From a virus, in IMG/VR virus record IMGVR_UViG_3300036822_000046, positions 1 through 35,481 of that record: 35,481 nucleotides of DNA; one strand, written 5' to 3'. Position 1 is the first letter of the stretch. Every line of letters starts with the position of its first letter. Both the position numbers and the translations under genes were made by a program. Shown piece after piece: positions 13,251-21,727 of the stretch. Below the pieces are notes generated by a model. That model was not told the origin of the DNA. It ran no database searches and saw nothing but the letters and a program-made list of their open reading frames with translations.

Positions 13251-14034
13251 ATCCAGCTCCCTGTGAAGCGCGCTCCGCTGCCGCTCCTGTGACGGCTGGC
13301 GGGACATGGGCCGCCGCTGCCGCCGTTCCTGTCGCCAGACCGCCAAGCCCGTAGAGCATCCAGTGCGGCACCCAATGGTGTCCGCCAGCCCTGTCGATCG
13401 CGAGGACCGCGCCTGCGACTGGCGCGGCGAGGCCCGCGCCAAGATGAACCAGATGTTTGACGTTGGCTGGCAACGCCTCGTAGGCGAGCCGCCCGGCCCG
13501 GACGGCTCCGGCGGTCACGCCGCCGGTTTCAGCGCCGCGCTTGGTCCGGTCGACCACCGCGTTGGGGTCTTTGGTTTCCTCGTTGTGGACGAGGGCTTCG
13601 CTGCCGCCGCCGAATGCGCCCTTGGCGGTGTCCTCGATCATGCTGCCAGCTCGGGTGGCCCATGTCGCGGCGCGCGGTCCCACCTTGGCGGCGAGCTGCC
13701 CCAGCTTCACGCCGACGCCCAGCTCGGGGACGAGGAAGAACGGCGCGACGTTCGCGCCGATGTCGCCGGTCCATTCGCCAGCCCGTTCCGACATCGAGTT
13801 AGGATCGCCTTCGGACGCGGACCAATCCTTCCAGCTTTTCCCTTCGACGCTTTCGGGGATCATGCTGGCGGCGCCCTTGCCCAAGCCCTTGACGGCGCCC
13901 TTGCCGAAGTCGAGCACGCTTTGAACTGGCGGGGCGAGGCCTGCATCGCCGCCGCCGCCGGAGCTGTCAGCGGTTTCGGCTTGCAGGCCGCCGGAGAATT
14001 TCTTCCACTGTTCGTCGGTCCATGCCTTCGGCAT
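13171..14034 (-). CDS. putative internal virion protein, 287 aa
   Basis: Opens MPKAWTDEQWKKFSGGLQAE. The middle is Ala/Gly-rich with amphipathic helices (DFGKGAVKGLGKGAASMIPE) and hydrophobic stretches near residues 95-115 and 195-240 that could insert in membranes (LAAPVAGAVLAIDRAGG, MLYGLGGLATGTAAAAAH). This composition matches ejected internal proteins of short-tailed phages. The family is not recognised. TAATG overlap with the preceding large virion gene. Confidence 0.6.
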   Translation of the reverse strand: MPKAWTDEQWKKFSGGLQAETADSSGGGGDAGLAPPVQSVLDFGKGAVKGLGKGAASMIPESVEGKSWKDWSASEGDPNSMSERAGEWTGDIGANVAPFFLVPELGVGVKLGQLAAKVGPRAATWATRAGSMIEDTAKGAFGGGSEALVHNEETKDPNAVVDRTKRGAETGGVTAGAVRAGRLAYEALPANVKHLVHLGAGLAAPVAGAVLAIDRAGGHHWVPHWMLYGLGGLATGTAAAAAHVPPAVTGAAAERASQGAGYEQTDKTGYSVTKDDGGGDYIENPSR

Positions 14035-16019
14035 TAGTCAACCGGCTCCCAATTTTCTTGCGCGTTCCTGTCGATCTGGTTCTTCCCGGTCCAGTGCGCC
14101 TTGACGCCGTTGTGAACGACGACATCCTTCATCGGCCGCGCGCCGGTCACATAGTCCATGAGCTTATAGTCTTTGATCGCCTCGAACGCGTCGGCCGACG
14201 GGCGATCGTCGCCGCTCGGCAAGTTGTCGTCCCGGCCGCCGATCGAGCGCCACCGGCTACGCACGGCGTCAATCATGCCGTCGACGCCGGACATGTGGCC
14301 TTTGATGACGTTGCGATAGGTGGCGAGCGGCGCGATCTGCGGGATTGAGCCGCTGGCCGCACGCGAGCCGGACTCGGTGTGTCGGCCGCCGCTGACGATC
14401 GTATTGTACGCATCGTTGTAGGCGAGGAAGTCGGTGTGAAGCCCGGCATATTTCGGATCGCCCATGAAGTTTTTAACGATGGCGTCCATGTTGACGTTGG
14501 ACGTACTCAAGCCGCGCTTTTTGAGGTCGGCCTCGATAACCCGCAAATCGGTGTTCAGGCGATCCGCCATCGCGGCGAGGTCCTTGGTGCGCGCCAGCGT
14601 GGTCTGGGTGCTTGCGTCGGTCCTGAACCGTTGCTGGTCCTGATAGAACCCTTGGTTCCATTTCGGGTCGATGAGTTGGGCGAGGTTGCGCAGCCTGTCG
14701 GAATATTGCCCGGCCTTGGTGCCGGGTGACGCTCCGGTGCCGGACGTGCCGCCGGAGGCTGGCATCTTGTAGTCGAGGACCGATTTAACGTCGCTCGCCA
14801 CGGACGGGTTGATCCGCTTGATCCGGTCCATGACTTGCGCCGGGTCTTTCGGCGGGTTGCGCTCGAGGTTTTCCAAGGCGGTGATTTGTTCAGCGCCGCG
14901 CAGCGTCCCCTCGCGCGCCGCCTTCGGGAACATCTTCATCATCGCGCCGTCCGGCTCGACGCCTCTGACGGTGGACGTGGCGATCGAGTCGACAGGCGTT
15001 TCTTCTGGCGTTTCGGTCGTGTCTGACGGTGCGCCAGGACCGGCGACCTTATCGCCGGGCAGCTTGGCCTCCGGGGGTGGGGTTGACGCGGGAGCGCCGG
15101 TCTGCGGATCGACCGCTGCGGTGGCTGTGGGGGCTGCGCCGGGAGCTGCCGGGGCTTGCCCGGCATAGGTGGCGAACGGATCGGCGGCGGCTTTTGCTTG
15201 GGGAGTGAGGCCCCACCGCTTGTCGTCGACGGTATCGTCGTCCAGCGCGGTCTTGGTCTTCTGGAGGTCGCGCAATCGTTGGTCGCGTCCCTCCAAAAAT
15301 TTGACAACGTCGGAAGGTTTCGCTCCTGCCTCGATCAGCTCGCCTAGCGAGCCGGGGCCGATGTCGCCGATTTCGACCGCTTTGCCGTGGAGCGCATCCA
15401 TGTACCCCCTGCCCTTTATGGACTTGTTCATCGTCGGGTCGATCGCGTGATATTCGCCGGTAATGTCGGAATAGGCGGTCAGTTGTTCCTCTGCGCGTTC
15501 TTTCAGCTTGGCGGCGTGCAGGGCGAGCTGTTCCTTGGCCGTCTTGGCGGCCTCCGAACGCCCTTGCTGGACGCCTTCAAGGAACTGCCCGGCGTAAGGC
15601 CCCATCATCATCGCGATTTGCGCGAGGTTCGCGCCGCCGTTCTGGGCGTAGTAGCCGCTCAACCCTTTGAGGATGTTGGGGACCTCGAACGATTGCGGCA
15701 ATTGCGGGAATCGCTCCTCCTGCCCCCACTGGTGATGAGGGCGAGGGAGCATCGCGCCCGTGAACGGGGTGAATTGCGGGATTGGCGGGGTCGGTGCGCC
15801 CGGTCTGAGGGCCAAATTTTGCCGTCTGGGCTGGTTCCATTCGGGCATCCGGCTCGGGTCCGGCCGCCCCGTGTCCTGCTGCTGCTGTTCGAGGTTGGGC
15901 GGCGGCACCGGGGCCGGGCGGCCTCCGAACATCGAGCGGAACCGCTGCACCATCATCGGCAACGGGCTGTACGTTTGCTGTGCGGCAGCTAGCGGATCAT
16001 TCTGGAAACCGTCAGACAT
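14034..16019 (-). CDS. putative large internal virion protein, 661 aa
   Basis: A Gln/Pro-rich N-terminus (EQQQQDTGRPDPSRMPEWNQ) precedes a long helical region (QFLEGVQQGRSEAAKTAKEQ, LALHAAKLKERAEEQLTAYS), a Pro/Ala-rich linker near 285-345, and a helical C-terminal third (LIDPKWNQGFYQDQQRFRTD, TLARTKDLAAMADRLNTDLR). There is no catalytic motif. The gene lies directly after the transglycosylase-like gene and is likely an ejection or core protein. Its start is preceded by the dyad element at 16020-16054. Confidence 0.6.
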   Translation of the reverse strand: MSDGFQNDPLAAAQQTYSPLPMMVQRFRSMFGGRPAPVPPPNLEQQQQDTGRPDPSRMPEWNQPRRQNLALRPGAPTPPIPQFTPFTGAMLPRPHHQWGQEERFPQLPQSFEVPNILKGLSGYYAQNGGANLAQIAMMMGPYAGQFLEGVQQGRSEAAKTAKEQLALHAAKLKERAEEQLTAYSDITGEYHAIDPTMNKSIKGRGYMDALHGKAVEIGDIGPGSLGELIEAGAKPSDVVKFLEGRDQRLRDLQKTKTALDDDTVDDKRWGLTPQAKAAADPFATYAGQAPAAPGAAPTATAAVDPQTGAPASTPPPEAKLPGDKVAGPGAPSDTTETPEETPVDSIATSTVRGVEPDGAMMKMFPKAAREGTLRGAEQITALENLERNPPKDPAQVMDRIKRINPSVASDVKSVLDYKMPASGGTSGTGASPGTKAGQYSDRLRNLAQLIDPKWNQGFYQDQQRFRTDASTQTTLARTKDLAAMADRLNTDLRVIEADLKKRGLSTSNVNMDAIVKNFMGDPKYAGLHTDFLAYNDAYNTIVSGGRHTESGSRAASGSIPQIAPLATYRNVIKGHMSGVDGMIDAVRSRWRSIGGRDDNLPSGDDRPSADAFEAIKDYKLMDYVTGARPMKDVVVHNGVKAHWTGKNQIDRNAQENWEPVD

Positions 16020-16054
16020 AGTGTCAACCTATTCGTATGACACGCTACCCTAAC
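16020..16054 (-). promoter_or_regulatory. late-operon dyad element, copy B
   Basis: Read on the minus strand, GTTAGGGTAGCGTGTCA (16054-16038) is followed by TACGAATA and then GGTTGACAC, ending one base before the ATG of the 661-aa gene. The first 17 bases and the final GGTTGACAC are identical to the copy at 29409-29442, which lies on the plus strand. The 5' end includes the stop of the transglycosylase-like gene. Role unknown: operator, RNA hairpin or processing site. Confidence 0.5.
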
Positions 16055-17954
16055 CGGCTCCGGCGGAAACCGCGTCGGGCGCGGCAGCTTGCGGCGCGGG
16101 CGTCGTCGCGGGCGTCGGCGCGGTCGCCTGTCGGGTAGGCGAGCCGTTGGCGGACCATACTCCATAGCCGAGTTTGTTCATGGTCGTCTTCCAAGGCCCC
16201 AAGCCGCCCTTCTTCATGTGGTCGAGGGCGTATTTCACCTGTTCCTGCCAATATTTGTGGTCCCACGGCGCGTGTCCGGTGTCGCGCATGTACTGGTTGC
16301 CCATCGCCTTGCCGTCCGGGGACAGGTGGAGCTGGAAGCCGCCGAAGCTGGTCGGCCTGCCGTTTTCATAATCGCCGTAGATGTTTTGGCCGAAGCTGCT
16401 TTCCGTGGCGAGGACGCGCGACACGACATCCGGGTCCAAGCCGATCTGTTGGGCGTAGCTTCGCGCGAATTGGTCGTATTGCGTTGCGCTGACGCCCGGC
16501 GTTCCCCGCTCGGTCGAGCCGTCCGGGACCTTGCTGGCGTCATATTGCGTCGTGTCGGCGGGCGCTTGATTGCCGCCGCCCGGATCGCCGCCTGCCTGTT
16601 GCTGATTCGCCTGCCCTTGCTGACTGTTGCCGAAGATCGCCTGCATCATCTGCGACGCCTGATCGTTGCCGCCTTGTGCGAGGTCGCGCATGTGGTGGGG
16701 ATGGATCGGTTGCCAGCCGCCGCCGGGGTGGTGGTCGTGCATCTGCCAGCCGCGCATCGGGTGGTGGTAAGGCCAATGACCGCCGCCGCCGTGGTGGAAG
16801 CCGCCGAAGTGCCGGAAGGGGTGGAAGCCGCGCCCTCCGCGTCGGCCGCCGCCGCCGAACCCGCCGGACAGGAGCATGGGCAGGAGCATCCCCAGCGCGC
16901 CTTGCGCGAGCTGGGCGAGGGCGGGCGGGATGCCTTGGCCGCCCGTGACATCGCGCATGATCGGGCCGGGCTCGGGCGGGAAGTCGGGCGCGGGGATCAG
17001 GCCGCCCTTCTTGGTCGGCAGGACGCCGGGCTTCTTGGTCGGCAGCGGGACCTTGGTCGGCAAGTCTGCGTCGTCGCCGGGCTGGGGTTTAGCCTTGACG
17101 GTGATCGCGCGTCCCTGATCGTCGGTTTGCGGGGTCGGCTTGCCGCCGGTCGTCGACGGTCCAGTCGGGGTCGGCCTGCCCGGCGGCTGCGGCGTTTGGC
17201 TCGCTGGCGTTCCTGCCGCAGTGACCGGCTGCCCTTCGGCGTTCGTTGCGACGGTTCCGTCGCCTGTCGGTCCCCCGTCGGGCGGGATGGACGCCTCGGC
17301 CGGGTCGGTGGGGCTGATCGGGCTGGCGGCGGGTGCGCCGGTCGGCAGGCCAGCGGGTATCCCGCCCGAACGGTCGAGTGCGATTCTCGGCACGGCTGCC
17401 GCCAGATTGGGGTCGTCAGCGACCCCGGTTTCCCCCGGCTGGAGGGTCGGCAGCGGGGCCTGCGGCGCGGGCTGACCCGCGCCCATCGCCTGCCTCAAGC
17501 CTTGCGCGTTCTGCGCCGCCGGAAGCTGGTAGGGGTTCTGTTGTCCTCCCCCCTGCGCAAGCGCCTGAAGGGCTTTCTTGAGCGAATCGACCGCCTCCGG
17601 CGGCGCGTATTGCTGGTTCTGTTGCGTCTGTTGCTGGTTTTGTTGCGGAGCGCCGCCGGATTGAGTGCCGCCGACACTCGATTGCTGGTCGGACGGCGAT
17701 CCGGCGCTCGGCGGGTTGATCGTTTCCTGCGCGCCGATCGAGCCGGTCGGATCGAACGCCTGTACAGCCGCGCTGTCTGCCGCGTTGGCCGACGAAACGG
17801 GATTGACCGCGGCGCCTGCGCCGCTGAACGCGTTTCCTACCCCGGTGAAAAGCGAGCTTAGAGTGTCGCCAACGCTGGAAAGCGGGTTGCCGCCGCTGCT
17901 TGCGCCGCTGGAGCTGCTGGAGCCGCCGCCAAACAAACTGCCAAGATCACCCAA
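16050..17954 (-). CDS. virion protein with C-terminal lytic transglycosylase-like domain
   Basis: A 634-aa product with start TTG 17954, chosen for GGAGG five bases upstream; it overlaps the previous stop by eight bases. Residues 1-360 are Gly/Pro/Gln-rich and low-complexity. Residues about 364-426 carry 13 histidines with Gly and Trp (GFHPFRHFGGFHHGGGGHWP). The last 140 residues resemble an SLT or lysozyme fold: YAQQIGLDPDVVSRVLATES with putative catalytic Glu518, then SFGGFQLHL and the W-rich GLGPWKTTMNKLGYGVW. Such virion enzymes open peptidoglycan during DNA entry. The His-rich insert is unusual. Confidence 0.75.
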   Translation of the reverse strand: MGDLGSLFGGGSSSSSGASSGGNPLSSVGDTLSSLFTGVGNAFSGAGAAVNPVSSANAADSAAVQAFDPTGSIGAQETINPPSAGSPSDQQSSVGGTQSGGAPQQNQQQTQQNQQYAPPEAVDSLKKALQALAQGGGQQNPYQLPAAQNAQGLRQAMGAGQPAPQAPLPTLQPGETGVADDPNLAAAVPRIALDRSGGIPAGLPTGAPAASPISPTDPAEASIPPDGGPTGDGTVATNAEGQPVTAAGTPASQTPQPPGRPTPTGPSTTGGKPTPQTDDQGRAITVKAKPQPGDDADLPTKVPLPTKKPGVLPTKKGGLIPAPDFPPEPGPIMRDVTGGQGIPPALAQLAQGALGMLLPMLLSGGFGGGGRRGGRGFHPFRHFGGFHHGGGGHWPYHHPMRGWQMHDHHPGGGWQPIHPHHMRDLAQGGNDQASQMMQAIFGNSQQGQANQQQAGGDPGGGNQAPADTTQYDASKVPDGSTERGTPGVSATQYDQFARSYAQQIGLDPDVVSRVLATESSFGQNIYGDYENGRPTSFGGFQLHLSPDGKAMGNQYMRDTGHAPWDHKYWQEQVKYALDHMKKGGLGPWKTTMNKLGYGVWSANGSPTRQATAPTPATTPAPQAAAPDAVSAGAG

Positions 17955-19152
17955 CTGCGCCTCCCAAGGCCATTCGAGCGATCTGCTGGAGGGTCGCCGG
18001 ATTGAGCCCGCCTAGGATGTCCGTCAGGATTGATCCGATGCCTGACGTGGACCCGGCGATCTGGGTCGCCGACGGGGCGACATTGCCTGTGTCGGTCGCG
18101 CTGGCTCCGCCTGTGGTCGCGGGACCGCCGGTCGAGGTCGCGGGGGCGGCCGAAGGCGAGGCGAAGGCCTCGGCGCTGGCCGGGATGCCGATCGGGCTTG
18201 GCGCGGGCGCCGGCGCACTCGGTGCGGCGGCGGTTTGACCGCCGCCCGGCGAGGGTCCGGGCGAAGCTGGCGAGTGGCCGAAGCCTCCCAAGCCGGGGCT
18301 CACCCCTTCGACGGAGGGAAAGCCCATGTTGGTCTGCGAGGGGCCTCCCCTGAATTGCGCGACGAGCTGGGATAGCGTCGTGGGTGAGGGCGCTCCTCTT
18401 GGACCCGTTAGGTGGCTCAAGGCGTCATTGAGCGCGGCGACTTGGCTCGAGCTCGGGCCAGCCGGGCCAAGCCCTGCGACTGTGACCGGCGAGGTTGCGG
18501 TCGCGACGCCGCTCAGAAGCCCCGGCGGAACGCCTAGGGAGGCAGGACCGGCGTTTCCGGTGCCGGTGAAATCGAGCTGCGATTGATTGATTGCCGCCTG
18601 TAGCGCGCTGGTCGGGCTCGCACCCCTGAGTTGGGCAAGCAGGGCGTTGAGGGCGGAAGTTGTGCCTGACCCGCCTGCCGCTGTGCCGCCGCCGCCTCCG
18701 GTCGCTGCGCCGGTCGCCGCACCGGGTCCACCCCCGCCGACGCCCCCCGCTGGTCCGGCCGCCGCGCCGGGTCCAGCCGTTGCGCCTGTCGAGACGCCGC
18801 CAGCCGGGCCGACGCCGGGCGAGGCTCCATGCGCCGCTTGCCCGCCGCCGAAGCTGACGCTGCCTGCGGCATCGCCTGCCGAACCCCCGCCAAAGCCGGT
18901 GTCGCCTACGCCGGGGCCGGGAGCGGAGCCTACGCCGCTAGACGGTGCGGCTCCAACGCCGCCGTAGCCTGCCGCTGCCGCTGCGGCGTCGGCCGCCGCG
19001 CCCGCTCCGGTTGCGCTCGTTCCGGCGGTGCCGTCGCCGCTGCTGCCGTCGCCCCCGCTGCTGCCGTCGCCGCCACTAGAGCCGTCGCCGTTGTCCCAGC
19101 AAAGGCCGAACCGCCACTGGTTGGTTTTACTGAGGCGAGCGTTGGTCAGCAT
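17947..19152 (-). CDS. glycine/alanine/serine-rich virion protein, 401 aa
   Basis: The first 180 residues are almost pure Gly/Ala/Ser/Pro (GDGSSGGDGSSGGDGSSGDG, then long GGVGGGGPGAATGAATGGGG runs). Two helical patches follow, TTSALNALLAQLRGASPTSA and SSQVAALNDALSHLTGPRGA, with a repeated LxxLxxQLRG or LSQLVAQFRGG motif. The C-terminus is a helix, LTDILGGLNPATLQQIARMA. AAGG lies eight bases before the ATG. It sits in a run of low-complexity late genes and is probably a flexible internal or tail component. No known domain. Confidence 0.6.
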   Translation of the reverse strand: MLTNARLSKTNQWRFGLCWDNGDGSSGGDGSSGGDGSSGDGTAGTSATGAGAAADAAAAAAGYGGVGAAPSSGVGSAPGPGVGDTGFGGGSAGDAAGSVSFGGGQAAHGASPGVGPAGGVSTGATAGPGAAAGPAGGVGGGGPGAATGAATGGGGGTAAGGSGTTSALNALLAQLRGASPTSALQAAINQSQLDFTGTGNAGPASLGVPPGLLSGVATATSPVTVAGLGPAGPSSSQVAALNDALSHLTGPRGAPSPTTLSQLVAQFRGGPSQTNMGFPSVEGVSPGLGGFGHSPASPGPSPGGGQTAAAPSAPAPAPSPIGIPASAEAFASPSAAPATSTGGPATTGGASATDTGNVAPSATQIAGSTSGIGSILTDILGGLNPATLQQIARMALGGAVG

Positions 19153-19161
19153 GGCGTGACC

Positions 19162-19695
19162 TTATCCGAGAATTGCGAGCCCTTCCGCGACATCCGGCCC
19201 CAAAGTGCCGAGTGCGTCCGTGGTGGCGGCGTCGGTCCCGGCTGCGGCTGCGGTCGACCCCCCTAGTCCACCCAGCGCCTTTCCTGCCAGCCCCGCCAGA
19301 CTGCCAAGCGAGCTGGCGCTGGTGTTGGCCGGTTGGCCTCCGATCGTCGAATTGTATTGAGGCTGCAAGGCCGGGTTGAGGGCGGGCTGGCCGACGTTCG
19401 AGGTCTGTTCCTGCCCGGTCACGGCTTGCCCCTGCCCGGTGTTGCCTCCGGTGGCGGTGGGGATGGCGCCTTGGTCCTGTCCTTCCATCGTCGAGCCGCC
19501 AAGCCCAAGCTGGTTGTAGCGAGCGCCGATCGACGAGGCGTTCTGTCCGGTGGCTTCGTCAATCGCCGACTGGTCGAACGGCGAGATGCCCCACGTCCAC
19601 GGCGCGTTCGTGCCGCCGCCGGTCACGTCGAACTCGGTGCTGCTCGCGCCGCTGGCTCCGGCGCCGCCGCCCTTGGAGCTGCCTCCGAGACTCAT
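19162..19695 (-). CDS. Gly/Ser/Gln-rich virion protein, 177 aa
   Basis: Begins MSLGGSSKGGGAGASGASST, nearly the same opening as the preceding gene, suggesting duplication. NAPWTWGISPFDQSAIDEAT and ASSIGARYNQLGLGGSTMEG are the only ordered-looking parts; the rest is polar and low-complexity, with an Ala/Gly helix near the end. It overlaps its upstream neighbour by four bases. A small structural or internal protein is likely. Confidence 0.6.
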   Translation of the reverse strand: MSLGGSSKGGGAGASGASSTEFDVTGGGTNAPWTWGISPFDQSAIDEATGQNASSIGARYNQLGLGGSTMEGQDQGAIPTATGGNTGQGQAVTGQEQTSNVGQPALNPALQPQYNSTIGGQPANTSASSLGSLAGLAGKALGGLGGSTAAAAGTDAATTDALGTLGPDVAEGLAILG

Positions 19696-20132
19696 GCGGT
19701 CGCTCCGCCGAATGTGCCGCTGCTTGAGCCGAACAGCTTGCCCAACGCGTTCGCGTCGGTGCCAAGGGCTTGCTGCTGCTGGGTGACGTCTTGCATGTTC
19801 AGGTTGGCTTGGGTCGCCAAGCCTTGCAACTCGTTGCTCACGTCGCCCTGATAACGCGCGTAGTCGGCGGTTTGGTTGACATCGCTCATCTGGCCTGTCT
19901 GTTCAGCCTTGGCGAAGTTCGCGCCGCCTGCGGCCTGCGTCGCCATCGTCGACTGCCCGGTCCCGGCGCCGCCGAACTCGTTGCCGGTCGCGTCGAGGCC
20001 TTCGCCGTAGGTAAAATCAGCGAGCGCGCCTTGCTGGGGGGTGATTCCGCCCGCACTGAGGAACGGCGGGATGTTGACAGGCTGGCCCAATCCGTCTGTC
20101 GAGCCGCCCTTGTTTCCGCCGCCTAGGCTCAT
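19692..20132 (-). CDS. Gly/Gln-rich virion protein, 146 aa
   Basis: Begins MSLGGGNKGGSTDGLGQPVN. After PPFLSAGGITPQQGALADFT it turns into a helical, Gln-rich stretch (TADYARYQGDVSNELQGLAT, then QANLNMQDVTQQQQALGTDA). The MSLGG-x-x-KGG opening is shared with the next gene. There is no catalytic motif. Overlaps of four bases on both sides show tight coupling in the late operon. Confidence 0.6.
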   Translation of the reverse strand: MSLGGGNKGGSTDGLGQPVNIPPFLSAGGITPQQGALADFTYGEGLDATGNEFGGAGTGQSTMATQAAGGANFAKAEQTGQMSDVNQTADYARYQGDVSNELQGLATQANLNMQDVTQQQQALGTDANALGKLFGSSSGTFGGATA

Positions 20133-20608
20133 CGGAGCCTCACGAGGTAGCGGGGCGGGCAGACATCGGCGCTGACGCGCTTGGCGATCGGCCCAAGGTC
20201 GTAGGCCGTTTCACTTGACATGTGCCATTCAGCGCAGCCGCGCTGCTTCGCCCATTCGATGCTGTCGCGGATTAGCGCCATCGCTTCCCACATGTAGCCG
20301 TCGTCGGCGCAAACGAGGGCGACATTGCACTCCATGTCAACCGGCTTCCACGGGATGCAGGCGAGGATGGCGACGAGGAAGGCGTGGTCGGTGCGAATCG
20401 GCAGGAACACCATCGGCTGGCGGAGGACGATGTTGCGGACCCAGCCCTCGGCCGATCGGATGTCGAAGTTGTAGGGATAGCGCCGCTGCGCCAGCTCGAC
20501 CATCCACGGGCGAATGTCGCTTTCTTGGATCAGCCGGATGTCTATTGGTTTGGCGTCAACACCGTGTTCGCGATGTCGTGCAACACTTTGTTGGATAGCC
20601 TCCACCAC
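20129..20608 (-). CDS. GNAT-like acetyltransferase family protein
   Basis: After an N-terminal extension, the sequence IDIRLIQESDIRPWMVELAQ has the beta1-alpha1 layout of GNAT folds. NVALVCADDGYMWEAMALIR and DSIEWAKQRGCAEWHMSSET fit the later helix and strand. The acetyl-CoA pyrophosphate loop (Q/RxxGxG/A) is not evident, so activity is doubtful. Such proteins occur among structural genes of short-tailed phages with no proven substrate. The frame opens at GTG 20608, overlapping the previous gene by 67 bases. An ATA at 20545, overlapping the previous TAG, would give a start more like that of usual family members. Confidence 0.6.
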   Translation of the reverse strand: MVEAIQQSVARHREHGVDAKPIDIRLIQESDIRPWMVELAQRRYPYNFDIRSAEGWVRNIVLRQPMVFLPIRTDHAFLVAILACIPWKPVDMECNVALVCADDGYMWEAMALIRDSIEWAKQRGCAEWHMSSETAYDLGPIAKRVSADVCPPRYLVRLR

Positions 20609-20886
20609 GCCCTCGATCCCTCGGACAGATTGAGGTCGACTAAGCCGACGTTAGAGGGCCATGTTATCGCAGGGAACGCGTCGGCGAAATCGCCGTGCGC
20701 CTGCGCGTGATTGAAATTCCACCACCCGGCTGGGATATTCGCGCCGATGATCGGGTCGAGTTGGTAGGGGAGCGCCGAATATTGGGTGCCCGCCGGGAGC
20801 GAGATGAACATCAGCCGGTGCATCTGGTCGTGATCGAAGTCGAAGCTTGGATCACTCAGCGGGTTTAGGAGGCTCGCGGTCGACAT
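20542..20886 (-). CDS. hypothetical late protein, 114 aa
   Basis: The start is ATG 20886, preceded by GGAGG. The product opens MSTASLLNPLSDPSFDFDHD, then MHRLMFISLPAGTQYSALPY and WWNFNHAQAHGDFADAFPAI. It looks like a compact soluble domain with many aromatics. Family not recognised. It lies between the putative holin and the GNAT-like gene and overlaps both. Confidence 0.6.
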   Translation of the reverse strand: MSTASLLNPLSDPSFDFDHDQMHRLMFISLPAGTQYSALPYQLDPIIGANIPAGWWNFNHAQAHGDFADAFPAITWPSNVGLVDLNLSEGSRAWWRLSNKVLHDIANTVLTPNQ

Positions 20887-21136
20887 CGTGTTCCTCCGGC
20901 GGTGGCTTCGGCTGTCTTCGGGCGCCGCCAACCATCAGCGCCAGCAAAATGTCGATCAGGCCTTTGACGTAGTCCTTGACGGTCGCCGCTGTGTCAGTCC
21001 CGAAGCAGGCGTGCGGCAGATCGAAGACGCGGCATCCGATCACACTCGTCCCGATCACGCTGAACGAGACGACGATGACAAAGGCGAACAGCACAAACGC
21101 GCCAGACTGGATGTCGATGTCGCGCGGGAGGAGCAT
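20852..21136 (-). CDS. putative holin, small membrane protein
   Basis: A 94-aa protein with a strong hydrophobic helix FVLFAFVIVVSFSVIGTSVI (residues 14-33), a second one near 60-70 (GLIDILLALMVGG), and a charged C-terminal tail (EEHDVDREPPKPAE). This build, directly after the endolysin gene in the same operon, fits a holin that would release the endolysin. The call rests on topology and position; no family motif is seen. The upstream gap is three bases. Confidence 0.6.
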   Translation of the reverse strand: MLLPRDIDIQSGAFVLFAFVIVVSFSVIGTSVIGCRVFDLPHACFGTDTAATVKDYVKGLIDILLALMVGGARRQPKPPPEEHDVDREPPKPAE

Positions 21137-21139
21137 CGC

Positions 21140-21724
21140 TCATTTCTTGCACCGGGCGTAGGCGTCGGCCATTTTCTTATCGTACTTGTTGGCGGCGTAG
21201 GCGGGTCCGTTATAGCCGCGCGCGAATCGCGCCCAATCCTTCGCTCGCAAATGCCCGTCGAGCTTGTTGCCTTTGATGAAATTGACGAAGGCGTCGAGGT
21301 GCGCGCCAGCTCCGCCGTTCCACATGGCGTCGACGAAGCTCTGTGAGTCTTCGAAACCGCAAATTCGATGATTTTGACCCAAAATTTGAAACATGCCCCA
21401 GGAACAGGCTTTGTTCGCGGCGTCGGCGTTGTGCGCGCGGGCGTCCTCGTAGCGGTCATGCTGCGCGGTCCCCGTCCTGCCGTACAGGCTGCGGTCCCAA
21501 TTTCGGCTGGATAGGGCGACGCCCCGGCGATCCTTGGCGCTGGCGTGCCTGCCCTTGGTTTCGGCGTGGAAGATGTGCGCTTCGTAGAGGATTTCCGGCC
21601 TGCCATCGGGCAGGAAGCCGCGACCGGCGCTTTCGACTTCGGCGACCGCCTTGATGGCGCAGACCTCGACGTTGAGGGCGTCAGCGGCGCGCTTGAAGTC
21701 GTCCTCGGTGAGCGTGGTTGACAT
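21140..21724 (-). CDS. endolysin, N-acetylmuramidase family
   Basis: A 194-aa protein. The N-terminus LNVEVCAIKAVAEVESAGRG holds the expected catalytic Glu at about position 29 or 31. PEILYEAHIFHAETKGRH is the characteristic second block of the N-acetylmuramidase (DUF3380, PF11860) family, and ACSWGMFQILGQNHRICGF is the third. These enzymes cut the glycan backbone of peptidoglycan. There is no signal peptide, so release depends on a holin, probably the next gene. The full family length is present and no domain is missing. Confidence 0.9.
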   Translation of the reverse strand: MSTTLTEDDFKRAADALNVEVCAIKAVAEVESAGRGFLPDGRPEILYEAHIFHAETKGRHASAKDRRGVALSSRNWDRSLYGRTGTAQHDRYEDARAHNADAANKACSWGMFQILGQNHRICGFEDSQSFVDAMWNGGAGAHLDAFVNFIKGNKLDGHLRAKDWARFARGYNGPAYAANKYDKKMADAYARCKK

Positions 21725-21727
21725 GGC

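Noticed and set aside
16089-17861. Plus-strand ORF of 590 aa opposite the transglycosylase-like gene
   Set aside because: Low-complexity Arg/Leu/Ala composition typical of an antisense frame; the minus frame has a strong ribosome site and a recognisable C-terminal domain.
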